Translations under genes and position numbers: made by a program | From: Carya illinoinensis | Lineage: Eukaryota; Streptophyta; Magnoliopsida; Fagales; Juglandaceae | Length of the DNA stretch: 64,000 nucleotides | Assembly: GCF_018687715.1 (NCBI RefSeq) | Contig: NC_056756.1 | Location: 1,922,001 to 1,986,000 of the forward strand | Reading direction: 5' to 3' | Notes under the pieces: model-generated | What the model saw: the letters and a program-made list of their open reading frames with translations, nothing else | Told to the model about the DNA's origin: nothing | Databases searched by the model: none | In this document: positions 23,911-35,500 of the stretch, piece after piece | Position numbering within the stretch: position 1 is the first letter of the stretch | How the letters are laid out: each line of letters opens with the position of its first letter

Positions 23911-24219
23911 ACATAGCAACGTATCTATTAAAGACAAACAGGGCAAGGTGCCCAACGGCTAGTTCATGTACATATGGAAAGATTACAAGCAATGACTACT
24001 AATCATAACTATCTACCGCAAGCTCTTAACACTCCCAACGGCTATCTCAATCTCATTTTAAGAAATCTTTTATTTTCTTTCCATAATAGAGAAAAATATA
24101 TTTTTCTATGTAATATTTTCTTGATCTCGGTAATGTATATATAAGAAAGAGGACGCTCAATACACTCTCACGTTGAGTGAGAATTTTCTCCAAACACCTT
24201 AAGTGCATCTTCTTTAACA
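23902..24219 (+). repeat. Copia 3' LTR (21.6-kb element)
   Basis: Matches 21602-21920 with scattered substitutions. Its first base differs (CGAAGATAAAC) and it directly follows integrase codons. Confidence 0.75.
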
Positions 24220-24966
24220 ATCTCTCCCTTTAATCTCTAACACCTCTCTATACTCGATCCATTCCAAGGTGTTATAATTGGGCTTCCTGAATTGGTTATG
24301 ATGATTGTTTTATCTCAGGTGGGCAGTGTACTTCAGCTTATGCTGCTTTGTCTTTGAAAATTCTCAGATAAAAAAGGCATGTTTGATCGTTCTTTACATT
24401 CTTATTTGCATTTCATTTGCATTTCTCCGCGAGTATATCTTTACAACCAAACCTGCTTTGGCTTGACAACTACTGTTGACATTCGTTCTCTGATTTGGTT
24501 GATACGATATACGACCTATGCAGGAACCCTGCAATGGTACCTATAGCAATTCTTAGATAGGATGTTGGGTTGGGTATCGCGCTAGATACTAGTTTGCAGC
24601 ATTGCATCCTCACTTTGCACTGGTGGAGATAAACAAATCTCGTAATCACTCTCCTTTCACAAATCTGTAAAAAAAGTGTGTCAAATCTATAAATTCTAGG
24701 AAACTCGACTGCAACCTTTTATGGCTTATATTTTCAGATAATTTACTTGTTTTTAGTTGTCTCTCTTCGTTGAGCTAACGTAAGGATTGCAGCATGTACT
24801 CTACTATGACAGAAGGGCCATATTCGATCGATTTGCAGTGATAGTCTTGGTTGTGTTCGTATAGATGTATGCGGAAATTGACTTTAGCTGATGCATATGA
24901 TAACATGTCATTAAAAACCCAAATAAGTTGCCGTACCCATCATCACTCTGGGCTCATAAGTCCTTG

Positions 24967-26374
24967 GTGAGTGAATTTCTGAAAAGGGAAATCATGTGAA
25001 AATTCTGCTGTAATGTTCGGCTGCAACTCTTATTCCGGGCACTTGTGCATGTGATTAATCGATTAAACTGTACATTTTTAATCGTTACTATTTATCTACA
25101 CTAGTACGCTACAGTATTTTGACTATTTCCTTCATGTAGAATAGGTTGTTGCTATTCTGTCAGTAAATTATAAAATTATCTAAATCTTCTCTTTCAATTT
25201 TTTTTCTGTTTTTGTTTTTTGGGAAAGAATTATAATTTATATACCAATTCACTATCGTCTTTAAAAAAAATGGTATGAACAAAAAAAATCACCGTTTATT
25301 AATACTTCAAAGGTTTAGATTTTTTTTTTTTTGATAGGTGAAAGTTTTAGATCTAACATATGAGCATTGTTATTGGATTATGCATGTGTAAATTATACTT
25401 TTGATTAATATAAGATGAATTTAGATATTGATTCATATAAATCTCCACATTGGAATAGCTATTTTTATTAGTATATAATAATAAAATAATATGCGATGAA
25501 TTTAACTTTGATTATTCTATTCACATCATATCTCTATATTAGATTATTCATTTATTCATTATATAGTAATAAAATAATATTAACATAAAAAATATTTAAT
25601 TTGGATATTTTTAATTTATTTAAGTTTATCATGAATTTAATTTTTTAATTATTTAATTTATTTAGGTTATGAATTAAAGCAACTGGGAAATAAATGGAAT
25701 GATGCTCTTTGGAATATATCTATGTGAGAGAAGAGAGAGGAAGAGTTACAGATAAATTAATAAAATAAGAATTTGGTCTTTGTTCAGTAAATACCAAATT
25801 TGATATTTTTTGCCAATTACTGTATTTAAAAGTTACAAAATTTGTTATTGCCTAATTCATTATAATTGAATTTTTTATCTAATAATTATAAAATATAATT
25901 TATTTTAAATATAGATAATCCATTAATAATGCTCTAATTTCTTTATGGGATGAGTGGTATCCTCGTTCTGAAAATAGTTCCTGGTCATAGTATTATCATG
26001 AAGGGGCATTTTCTATAGAACATGATCGTTGAGAAATGTGAGTTGACAGGTACCTACCTGATCATGCAAGAATCCAAAGAATATCTTTTATTTGTCTCTT
26101 TAAACTTTTAGAGGCAGTTTAGATTGAAAAATACTCTTAATTTAATTATCTTATCTTATCTTATAATTATAATTTTTTTAAATTTTTATATAAAATATAA
26201 TAAATAATTTAACTTTTTTAAATTCTAAAATAATAATAATAATAATAAAATAATATTTTATTAAACTTTTAACTTTCATCTAAAACCATTTCATCTCACT
26301 TCGCTATCAAAACATCTTAATCAAAGCTAGATTCTGCAGATGGGAACTCAAATTACTTTACATTGTCATATGCA
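24967..26374. other. Intergenic AT-rich DNA
   Basis: No gene recognised. The last exons of the NAT pseudogene are not found here. The block at about 26110-26325 is one copy of a dispersed MITE family. Confidence 0.6.
26110..26325 (+). mobile_element. MITE, dispersed AT-rich family
   Basis: Starts near GCAGTTTAGATTG, has ATTATCTTATCTTATCTTAT, an AT-rich centre (AAATATAATAAATAATTTAA), and ends CATTTCATCTCACTTCGCTATC. The same order of blocks occurs inverted at about 61394-61577 and less completely at 38475-38665 and 19225-19415. Confidence 0.6.
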
Positions 26375-27049
26375 GTGTTGCCCAGATGACTAACACAAGA
26401 GGGGGTGAATTCAGTTATATTTAAAATAACAATTATAAATTAAATATACAATATAAAATATAAACAAAATACGAAACAATAATAAATATAAAGAGTAAGG
26501 GTAAGAGAGAAGCAAACTCAGTATGTTAACGAGGTTCGGCCCTACTGCCTACGTTCTCGGCTCAAGCTACCCCTTGATGATCCTCAAATTTACTATTCAA
26601 CCTCCTTCAGGTGGAGATAGAAACCTATTACACCTTTGAACAACACCGCTACAAAGGATCCGTGTAGAACACCCTCTACACTTGCAATCACCTTACACGT
26701 GGTGATTCAACTATTTCCTGTGTAGAACACTTTCTACACGCACAAGGGTTATACACACCATTTTTCTGATACAAGAGCTGATAGTGGGTAGGTTATCAGA
26801 AAACACTCCTCAATGAGTGAAATAAGAACAATACAGCGCAAACTATATCTCTCAAAATGAACAAGGATTAAAGCTCAATACTTAGAGAAGAGATAATGAA
26901 AGTTTTGAATGAATGTTGTATGCTCTGGATGTTGTAAATGTGAAGCTCTCAAATGATCTATTTATAGGCATATGAGACTTCATATTCAAATTAAAAAAGA
27001 TTCACATATCAAAGACAACATCATTCACTTTTTCAAAAAATTCAAATAA

Positions 27050-27360
27050 AAGGTTTTTCTTTTTCAATTGTCAAAGACAACATCATTCATTTTTTAAAAA
27101 CTTCAAACTCAATCTTTTACTTTTGGTATATGACAAAAGGAGCACACTTTTCTTTTCAAACAAATCAAACTTAATCTTTTACTTTTTACATCTGACAAAA
27201 GGAGTACACTTTACTTTTCGAAAAATTCAAACCTAATCTTTTATTTTTTGCATATGACAAAATGAGCACACTTTACCTTTCAAAAAATTCAAATCTAATC
27301 TTTTACTTTTTGCATATGACAAAAGGAGCACACTTTATTTTTCAAATATTTCAAACAAAA
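27050..27360. repeat. 62-bp minisatellite
   Basis: AATCTTTTA is followed by TTTTTGCATATGACAAAAGG and AGCACACTTTA; the unit starts at 27111, 27173, 27235 and 27297, exactly 62 bp apart. More degenerate copies flank it. Confidence 0.85.
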
Positions 27361-27618
27361 TCATCTACCTTTTGCATAAGTAAAAAAAAATTAATCACTT
27401 TTGAAAATATTCAAATAAAACATGCACATGTGAAAGATGATAATCAATCATCTTTAATATTTTCAAAGTTCAACCCTTTAATCAAGACATACCCATATAA
27501 AAGATTACAATCAATTATCTTTCAAAAATTTCAACTTTAATTTTCAAAAATATTCATATACATGTGGAAAATGTATTTTAATGCTTTATGATAAAATATT
27601 AATTTTGAGCATTAATCC

Positions 27619-29748
27619 TGTGACGTCCCCAAATTTCCGTTTGGGATCGGACGGACATTTGAAGCGTCGAGACATGCAACACAAGGTTACCTGCCCCCGT
27701 TCATGACATATAAGATGCAATATTCCTAACATGCATCTAACAATATGCAATATTCGCAGCGGATAAATTTTTTCTTTAGCAATACTATGCACCAAATTGA
27801 AAATATCCCAAATGCTTAAAACATACTTCATACATAAAAATCCATTGAACAACTAAGATCACAACACTAGTCCAAAATGGTTATGATCCAAAAAGTAGTA
27901 GAGATGAAACTCAATCGTACAAGTAATAATTTACGTTAATTACTATATCAACATTTATGTCGCACCGTCACTTAGTCAACTGTGTCTAGTTGATCAGCTC
28001 CTGATTCTCCTTCAGGTCCTGTAACAAGATCTACCATTCGGGGGGAATGGTAGTTGGGACTACCAAAGTGAGATTTGATTACAAATCTCAGTAAGTTAAC
28101 AAAAAACTTCCACACAAGCTAATGATGCATGGATGACAGTAAAAGCATAAATGTATAATCAAATTCATAAGTAATTAAAGCATAACTTGGAGTACAACAT
28201 AGCATAATTGACATCATAACTTAAATTGAAACATGAACTGAACTTGACTTGACATGAACTTGATCTGAAACTTGACTTAGCATGAACTTGCTTTGAAACT
28301 TGAATTAACATGAAAAATACATACTCCACAGTTGTTGTGGCCCCATGTATTTTACGTGTAAATACATACTCCACAGTTGTTGTGGCCCCATGTATTCTAC
28401 GCAAACTTGACTTAACATGAAAAATACATACTCCACAGTTGTTGTGGCCCCATATATTATACGTATAAATACATACTCCACAGTTGTTGTGGCCCCATGT
28501 ATTGTACACAAACTTGACTTAACATGAAAAATACATACTCCACAGTTGTTGTGGCCCCATGTATTCTACGCATCACAATTGTAGTTAAATACATACTCCA
28601 CAGTTGTTGTGGCCCCATGTATTCTACACAAACATAATGTACTCAAGATGAAACGTGACTGGAATACAAAAGGACTGAATCCCTGACGTAACATAACGTG
28701 ACTTGAACATAACTTGAAATACATGACCAACTTGAGATAGAAACATTTTGTAACATGGCATAACATATAATAGACAACATATTTAACATGACATATTTGC
28801 AACAGTGAATATTACATGACTTGACATACATGTAATAGATGGCATACTTAGCATGACGTACTTGTAATGTACAGTAATACATAACAGAATATATTATGTA
28901 ACAGATAAAAATTGATGACAGAATAAATTATGTATAATAGACAATTACGTGATAACTTGGCATGGCATGACATATATGATAACACACATACATACACTGT
29001 AGTTCTTTTACTTAGCACACATACACATTAGACTGTTAGTAAGTTAAAAGCTAACTTACCTCGATCTCCGTGTTTCTTATAAAACTTCAAGTGCGATCAC
29101 GAGGAAAAAAGCTTCGAAATGGGTGTGCAAAAGACCTCCTAAAAGCTGTCCAAGAGAGAGTGTTTGATATTCTTTCAATGGAAAGTGTAAATGAAGATAA
29201 TTTCGTGGGGAGGGGTGGCTGGAGATACTTATGGATGAGATATGGAAGAGATGAGGCTGGAGTTGAGAGTTGAGTGTAGTTTTCTCCTACCCAAAAAAAA
29301 TCTATAAATGATTATCTTATAATATTCTATCCAATAATATCTAAAAAAAAAATCAACTTAAGATATTTTTATCTAATAATATCTATCAACTCAAAATATT
29401 TTTACCCAATAATATTCACTAAAATTACCTCAAGATATTTCTTTTTATCCAATAATATCTACAGTTTTGAACAGACGTTTTGTCCGAAAATATGAAAAAA
29501 TGTTATTGCGCCATAAGACTTTAAATAATCCTCCGAGTCTAATGGCACAAACCATAATACATTTTGACACTTCTAACTATCTCCAATAATAAAAAATACA
29601 CTTATGATACCATAGTAAATAATAACACTAACTATATAGTTAGACAAAAACTTATACGATTAATGGATTTGTGAAAACTTATGAGGTTTTTACGAGGTTC
29701 CTAAAGTTAATAGAAATTTCACAATTGAATTTCTAGCGGGCTGTTACA
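27619..29748 (-). mobile_element. Solo LTR, 2,130 bp, TSD AATCC
   Basis: The unit begins TGTGACGTCCCC and ends GGGCTGTTACA (TG...CA with a short terminal inverted repeat). It is flanked by AATCC at 27614-27618 and 29749-29753. No gag-pol, primer site or second LTR is present, so it is a solo LTR left by recombination. The minus strand starts TGTAACAGCCCGC, which resembles Ty3/gypsy-type LTR starts known from plants; orientation is inferred from that. It contains the hairpin-unit array at 28315-28625. Confidence 0.82.
28315..28625 (-). repeat. Array of six hairpin-forming 37-bp units inside solo LTR
   Basis: Six copies start near 28315, 28360, 28422, 28466, 28528 and 28587 with alternating spacing of about 45 and 62 bp. 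Each unit is an inverted repeat: outer arms AATACAT / ATGTATT, inner arms CCACA / TGTGG, loop GTTGT, with ACT and CCCC as an internal bulge. Copy 3 changes the outer arm to ATATATT, which in minus-strand RNA would be a G-U pair. Longer spacers carry the AACTTGACTTAACATGAAAA block. This is not a CRISPR array. Confidence 0.88.
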
Positions 29749-29991
29749 AATCCTAATTTCGAATTTTGAAGAGATTTACAATATTACTCTATAACTTTAA
29801 TGTGAACTTGTTCCCTTCTTACTCATGCTTGTTTCCTTGATGTGCTTGACTCCATTGTGTAGACAACTTGAGCTTCATTTGTTATCATCGAAATTCATGT
29901 GTAGATATATAATTACACAAAACTTGAAACATTGGGTTCAACATGTGGGATTAGAGTTCCGTGTCCATTCTATTGGGAGGTTCTACATTTA

Positions 29992-30394
29992 GGTCTTGAT
30001 TGGATGTTGAGCTGAGTTGAATTATTTATTAATAGTAGTAAGTTAAGATGGCTGAATGAATTTTGTAAGCCCACCTAATATAAGTTTATATGTATTTTGA
30101 TGTTAAATGAGTTTAGATGTATTTATGAAAAGTTGAAAAAAGTTATGGATCTTATGTGTAAAGAGCTGTTGTGTTGGAAAAGATTGTGGGTTCCACATGT
30201 AAATAGGTGTTTATTTGGAAAAGGTTCTAGGTCCCGCGTGTAAATGAGGTGTTGAGTTGAAAAAAGTTGTAAGTCTTGCGTGTAAAAAGATTTTGAGTTG
30301 AGATTAGTTTAATGATTTGAGAGTTGAGTATTTATATATTAGACTCGTATTAAAATTAGACTGAATTGAATTGAGTTCAATTTCTAAACGAGGC
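29992..30394. mobile_element. Harbinger-like MITE, 3-bp TTA TSD
   Basis: Left end GGTCTTGATTGGATGTTGAG and right end (reverse strand) GCCTCGTTTAGAAATTGAAC are related inverted ends about 36 bp long. TTA flanks both sides (29989-29991 and 30395-30397), as for PIF/Harbinger elements. No coding capacity. Confidence 0.6.
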
Positions 30395-30397
30395 TTA

Positions 30398-31116
30398 ATG
30401 ATGGAGATGCTTTTGGCAATTTGGCCATTTGTTGATTTTTGATGATATGACAATTTGTTAATTCTTGATGCAGTTCTTCTACGTATAAGTAGATTACGGA
30501 TTAATTTGTATATTAATATTGACATGTGGACTATTTTGTCATAAGTTAATTAAAAAGAGAAAGAAAGAAAGAATAAAATGGAAAGAAAGAAGAAAAAAGG
30601 CAGCATACGTCAGCTTCAAGCTTATGATCCCTAAAAAACTCTCCATCCGCACGTGAGTTCACAAAGTAATTGTAAGTTTTCATTTTCATCTTCTCCATCT
30701 GCTACAGATTGACCGGTGGGATTTGTTGGATTGGACTGGTGCGAGTTCACAACCAGATTTTTCCTTTGTAGTTTTTTGTCTTTCCTTAGTCGCCTTGTAT
30801 ATAAATAGAGCGTGTTTGATCTTTGCCTATTTTCTCTCAAATCTCTAGTTGTTTATTGATGATCTAAAAGGTTGCGAGCCCTGAAGTGCATATTCACTAA
30901 AGTGCTTACACTTTGTTTTTCTTTTTTTTTTTCTTTTTTTTAAAAAAGAATTTAATATCCCACATTCTAAAAAACCATCCATAACATCTCTTGTAAATAA
31001 TTCAAGCTCCAGATGTAAAACCTTAGATTCTGAATACATGATTGAAGAAAACAATCGATAAAAATTCATTTCAAAATCCAAAACTGAGTACTAAAATTAA
31101 CCCTCACAATTTTTTC
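30398..31116. other. Intergenic, no recognised feature
   Basis: Purine-rich stretches and a T/A-run block at about 30917-30950; no gene recognised. Confidence 0.5.
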
Positions 31117-31524
31117 TCAATCTAGGGGAACCTCGACGTCTCTGTCGGTGATCTTCTGTTGTAAATCTTTAGAGTCCTTTCAGTCGACAGTACAATCGAT
31201 GAAGATGCAGGTTGCCGATGATCTCCTTAACGGTGCCACTAAGGTCTTTGGTCATGGATCTGTGACAAAGCTTTTGATGACAAGGGCAGCAGCCAATGGA
31301 ACCACCGAGACCTTAGCCTAACAATTCTAGACGGTGAGCTTGACAGTCACACGGTGGCCCTTCCAGTCCTTGGCCGTCTCCTTGACTATGTCCTCTCCGA
31401 TCTTCTTCGGTGAGAGACCTAGTGGCCCGATCTTCGGTGCGAGTGAACTAGTAGCCCCCACCTCACCTCCAATCACCCATACGTACACATCCACCACTTG
31501 CGACGGGTCAAATTTCGGAGGCAT
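31117..31524 (-). pseudogene. RPL12: 60S ribosomal protein L12 pseudogene
   Basis: From the ATG at 31522-31524 the protein starts [20 protein letters not shown] and continues through [20 protein letters not shown] to VKLTV. In-frame stops then follow (V*NC*AKVSVV), then AAALVIK. A deletion removes the segment after ALVIK up to the RSMTKDLSGTVKEI region, which is in another frame, and the end KDLQQKITD-DVEVPLD is in frame before the TGA at 31117-31119. The family is about 166 residues; this copy is about 100 bp short and multiply broken. Loss of function is certain. A retrocopy origin is likely but unproven, since I recall plant RPL12 genes as intronless. Confidence 0.9.
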
Positions 31525-32351
31525 TGTTGGCTGCTCTGTGGCCCCTACACTTTGTTTGTTTGCCAAGATTAGAAGAGTTGAAGATTTTATTCATTTTGTA
31601 ATCGTTGGATCAAGTAGTTTAGTTGTCAAAGATCAAATTTTCAGCGTTGATTGTGGGTAGTCTGTGGCTCATTTGTTCTGGGCTGAGAGAAAGCTCTTTG
31701 TTTTAGTCATTGGGTTTAATCATTGAGGTTTCTTCGAGTCTTGTGAATTTTGGTTAGAGGCCGTGGGTGAGTAAGCAAAAGATAATTGACTGGTAGATAT
31801 GAGATAGCAAAAGACCAGAGAAGGAAGCCCTAAAACATTGTCTCTAAAAGGATGGTGGAAATCTTTGTCAACAGGAAGGGAAAGGGGAAGAGTGCGAGAG
31901 AAGGAGATACGAAGGGAAAGGAATTTCCTTTCCACTATGCTAAACGAACTGTTTGTTAAATTGATTGAAAATTACTCATCCATAGCTTTCTGTTACCTTT
32001 ATATCTTTTAGTTATAATCCGCACCATTTCATTAAAGTCTACCTTTCCACCTCAACATTGGTGCGCCTATTGGATCGCAAATCGGCTTATAATAAGATTG
32101 ATGGTATGGCAATTTGGTCGGTTTCTTTCCTTTGTGGGAGTAATTGGATATAAATCTAACACTGACAATCCATGCTTTGCCCATGTTTCTACGTATACTA
32201 CCTTGAAACTTGTACAATAACGCATAGACGAGGATTCATATTAGTTTTATAGTAATTTATCCTGTTATTTCTGTAGACATATATTATAGACATAAATTGC
32301 AGCCTTGAGATATGGGAAAGCATTTGCTCCCTTCTGTTAGGCCGTGGTGTT
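31525..32351. other. Intergenic, no recognised gene
   Basis: Flanks the RPL12 pseudogene and the copia element. The 5 bp at 32347-32351 (GTGTT) are the copia target duplication. Nothing else is recognised. Confidence 0.5.
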
Positions 32352-32551
32352 TGTTGAGGATACTTAGCCTTCCATTATGGTTTACCATATGTATCATATT
32401 TGACCCTTGATTATAGGCTAATATCTTGTATCCGTTTACTGCTCTTTCCATTTCCTTTGTAATCTATTTGATCTTATTTGATTCTGTAAATGATTATAAA
32501 TAGAAAACTCTCACCACCCTTTACGTGTGGTGGTTTTAGCAAATATTCTCA
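32352..32551 (+). repeat. Copia 5' LTR (32.3-kb element)
   Basis: 200 bp, TG...CA. Contains CTTTACGTGTGGTGGTTTTAG near the 3' end. Differs from the 3' LTR at 32378 (T/C) and two further C/T sites. Confidence 0.95.
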
Positions 32552-32566
32552 TGGTATCACGAGCCC
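32552..32566 (+). other. Copia primer binding site
   Basis: TGGTATCACGAGCCC directly after the 5' LTR resembles the complement of the initiator-Met tRNA 3' end (TGGTATCAGAGC). Confidence 0.8.
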
Positions 32567-32599
32567 GTCCGATTTAGCAACCCCGATCCTTTCTTCTCC

Positions 32600-35500
32600 A
32601 TGGCTTCCGAATCCTCTTCTCATCTTCTTCCTTTCAACACTCTAATCCATATGATCACCATCAAGCTTTCTTCCTCCAATTATCTTCTCTGGAAAAGCCA
32701 ACTTCTCCCTCTCCTTGAGAGTCAAGACCTGCTGGGCTACATTGATGGAACTCTGGTTTTACCACCTCGCTTTGAACCAGCAACCTCCTCAACACTCAGC
32801 ACCAAATATTTGGCGTGGAAAGCAGCCGATCAACGGCTTCTCTGTCTCCTGCTCTCCTCTCTCACCGAGGAAGCCATTGCTGTCGTCGTTGGTCTCTGCA
32901 CTGCCCGTGACGTTTGGCTCGCGTTGAAGACTACGTTCAGCCATCATTCGAAAGCCCGTGAACTGAGACTCAAGGATGACTTGCAGTTGATGAAATGCGG
33001 CACCAAACCTGTTGCTGAGTATGCCCGTACCTTCAAAACAATCTGTGACCAGCTTCATGCCATTGGCAGACCCGTCGAGGACATTGATAAAGTGCACTGG
33101 TTCCTTCGTGGACTCGGCACCGATTTTTCAACTTTTTCTACTGCTCAGATGGCTCTCACCCCTCTCCCCTGTTTTGCAGATTTAGTCTCTAAAGCCGAAA
33201 GTTTTGAGTTGTTCCAGCGCTCCCTTGAGTCTTCTGATTCCACTCCTGCGGCATTCACAGCCACTAATCGTGGCCGCACCAATGGAAGTCAACCTGCTTC
33301 CCGTAGCAACCAACGAGGTTGTTCTCACGGCAACAACTCTTCCAACCGAGGACGAACCCACTCTGGTCAGGGTCGTCGACCACCTCGCTGCCAAATATGC
33401 CGCACAGAGGGCCATTATGCTGACCGCTGCAACCAATGGTACGCTCGGATTGATTCTGCTCATGCTCACCTTGCCGAAGCTTTCAGCACGTCCTGTTCTA
33501 TTGCTGGACCCGAGGCTGCTGATTGGTTTTTGGACACTGGGGCTTCGGCCCATATGACCACCGATCCATCTATTTTGGATTAGTCCAAACATTACACGGG
33601 TAAGGACTCTGTGATCGTAGGAAACGGTGCCTCTCTACCCATTACCCACACTGCTACTCTTTCTCCTGTTCCAAATATTCACTTATTAGATGTCTTGGTT
33701 GTCCCTCATCTCACTAAAAATCTTCTTTCAATTAGTAAATTAACGTTTGATTTTCCTTTCTACGTTACATTTACTAATAATCTTTTTACTGTCCAGAATT
33801 GTCAAACAGGAAGGGTGGTGGCGACCGGTAAAAGGGATGGAGGGCTATATGTGCTGGAGCGCGGCAACTCTGTCTTTATTTCTGTCCTTAAAAATAAATC
33901 TCTACGTGCTTCATATGATTTATGGCATGCTCGCCTGGGTCATGTGAATTATTCTGTTATTTCTTTTTTAAATAAAAAAGGACATCTTTCTCTTACGTCT
34001 TTATTGCCTTCTCCATCACTATGTAGTACCTGTCAATTTGCGAAAAGTCATCGATTGCCTTATTCCTGCAATGAACATAGGTTGTCTCATGTGTTAGATC
34101 TTATTCATTGTGATCTTTGGGGTCCTTCCCCCATCAAATCCAATTCGGGTTTTCTTTACTATGTTATTTTTATTGTTGATTATTCCCGATTCACTTGGCT
34201 GTACCCTTTGAAATTTAAATTTGATTTCTTTGATATTTTTCTTCAATTTCAAAAATTTGTGGAAAACCAACATTCTGCTCGTATTAAGGTTTTTCAAAGT
34301 GATGGAGGTGCCGAATTTACTAGCACTTGCTTCAAAGCTCACTTACGTTCTTCTGGCATCCATCATCAACTCTCTTTTGCCCATATACACCTGCTCAAAA
34401 TGGTCGTGCTGAGAGAAAACATCGTCATGTGACTGAGACTGGTTTGGCCCTTCTCTTCCACTCCCATCTTTCTCCTCGTTTCTGGGTTGACGCTTTCAGC
34501 ACTGCAGCTTATATCATCAACCGGTTGCCCACTCCACTTCTTGGAGGTAAGTCACCCTTTGAACTTCTCTACGGCTACTCTCAGCATTATAACAATTTTC
34601 ATCCTTTTGGTTGTCGTGTTTATCCTTGCTTGCGTGATTATATGCCTAACAAATTTTCTCCCCGCAGCATTCCTTGCATTTTCTTGGGTTATAGTCCCTC
34701 TCATAAAGGGTTTCGTTGTCTTGATCCCACCACCACTAGGCTATACATCACCTGCCACGCTCAATTTGATGAAACTCACTTTCCTGCTGTCCCTAGCTCC
34801 CAGGCCCAACCTCTTTCCTGTCTTCATATTTTAAATTTCTTGGAATCGCGTCTTTACCATATTGATCCATCCCCCCTACCCCTCCTTCACCGCACATTCC
34901 TCGATCCAGCTCCTCTCCGTGTGATATTTGTTCTGACCTTGTGGATGAGTCTGTGCAGGTTGATACTTCTCTTCCAGGTTACTCTTTGCCACCCTTGTCT
35001 TCTGATCCGCCCTCTATTGAACCTGCTGTTGATTCCTCTTCTTCTTTGGGCTCTCATCCTATGATCACACGAGCCAAAGCTGGTATTTTCAAGATTCGTC
35101 ATCCAGCAAATCTTGGTGTTTTGGGCTCATCTGGACTTCTTTCTGCTCTTCTTGCATCCACTGAGCCAAGAGGATTCAAATATGCTGCTAAGAATCCTGC
35201 TTGGCTTGCTGCCATGGATGAGGAAGTTCGAGCTTTACAACAAAATGGCACCTGGGTTTTGGTTCCTCGCCCTGCCAACACCAACATCGTGGGCTCTAAA
35301 TGGGTGTTTCGCACTAAATATTTGCCCGATGGATCCCTTGAGCGTCTCAAGGCTTGTCTTGTTGCCAAAGGTTATACTCAGGTTCCTGGTCTAGACTACA
35401 CTGACACTTTCAGTCCGGTTGTCAAAGCTACTACTGTCCGTGTTGTGCTTTCTCTTGCTGTCACAAATAAATGGCCTCTTCGGCAACTTGATGTCAAGAA

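Larger units (their letters stand above)
21602..24219 (+). mobile_element. Ty1/copia element, deleted (no RT/RNase H)
   Basis: Two LTR copies of about 320 bp (21602 to about 21920, and about 23902-24219) share the blocks AGATAAACAKAGCAACGTATC, GGGCAAGGTGCCCAACG and GGTAATGTATATATAAGAAAGAGGA. After the 5' LTR comes TAGTATCAAGAACC, a weak match to the initiator-Met tRNA primer site. The inside codes gag, protease and part of integrase, then meets the 3' LTR directly, so RT and RNase H are gone. No target duplication could be fixed. Many differences between the LTRs make it older than the copia at 32.35 kb. Confidence 0.85.
20593..24966 (+). pseudogene. Nucleobase-ascorbate transporter (NAT) pseudogene, split by copia element
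   Basis: Three remnants in order. First, 20593 to about 20835: LFLGFQHYLVTLGTT is joined straight to LFVAGINTLFQTWFGTRLPV and ends YIDPHQ at a splice donor, so the PTALVPQMGGGN-type loop and an intron are missing. Second, about 24264-24318: FQGVIIGLPELVMMIVLSQ with donor. Third, 24793-24966: HVLYYDRRAIFDRFAVIVLVVFV, then TAG at 24862-24864 where the family has Trp, then MYAEI, a 1-2 base frameshift, LTLADAY and SCRTHHHSGLISP. NATs carry xanthine, uric acid or other bases through membranes with 12-14 helices; only a small part is left. The copia insertion at 21602-24219 lies between remnants one and two. Later exons are absent. Clearly non-functional. Confidence 0.85.
26375..29943. mobile_element. 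Older LTR-like repeat, interrupted by the 2.13-kb solo LTR
   Basis: The outer pieces (26375-27613 and 29754-29943) read as one unit once the nested solo LTR is removed. It begins TGTTGCCCAGATGACTAACA with AAGAGGGGGTGAATTC, and ends TAGATATATAATTACACA...GGGTTCAACA. Both ends resemble LTR ends of common plant retrotransposons. Flanking pentamers are TGCAG and TGTGG (2 mismatches), so TSD support is weak. It contains a 62-bp minisatellite. No protein domains are seen. Confidence 0.5.

Noticed and set aside
28315..28625. Regularly spaced repeats resembling a CRISPR array
   Set aside because: This is plant nuclear DNA, spacers are themselves repeated rather than unique, spacing alternates, no cas genes are near, and the array lies inside a solo LTR.
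28165..28802. Minus-strand frames with repeated WGHNNCGV peptides
   Set aside because: Translation of the hairpin array in a solo LTR; not a protein gene.
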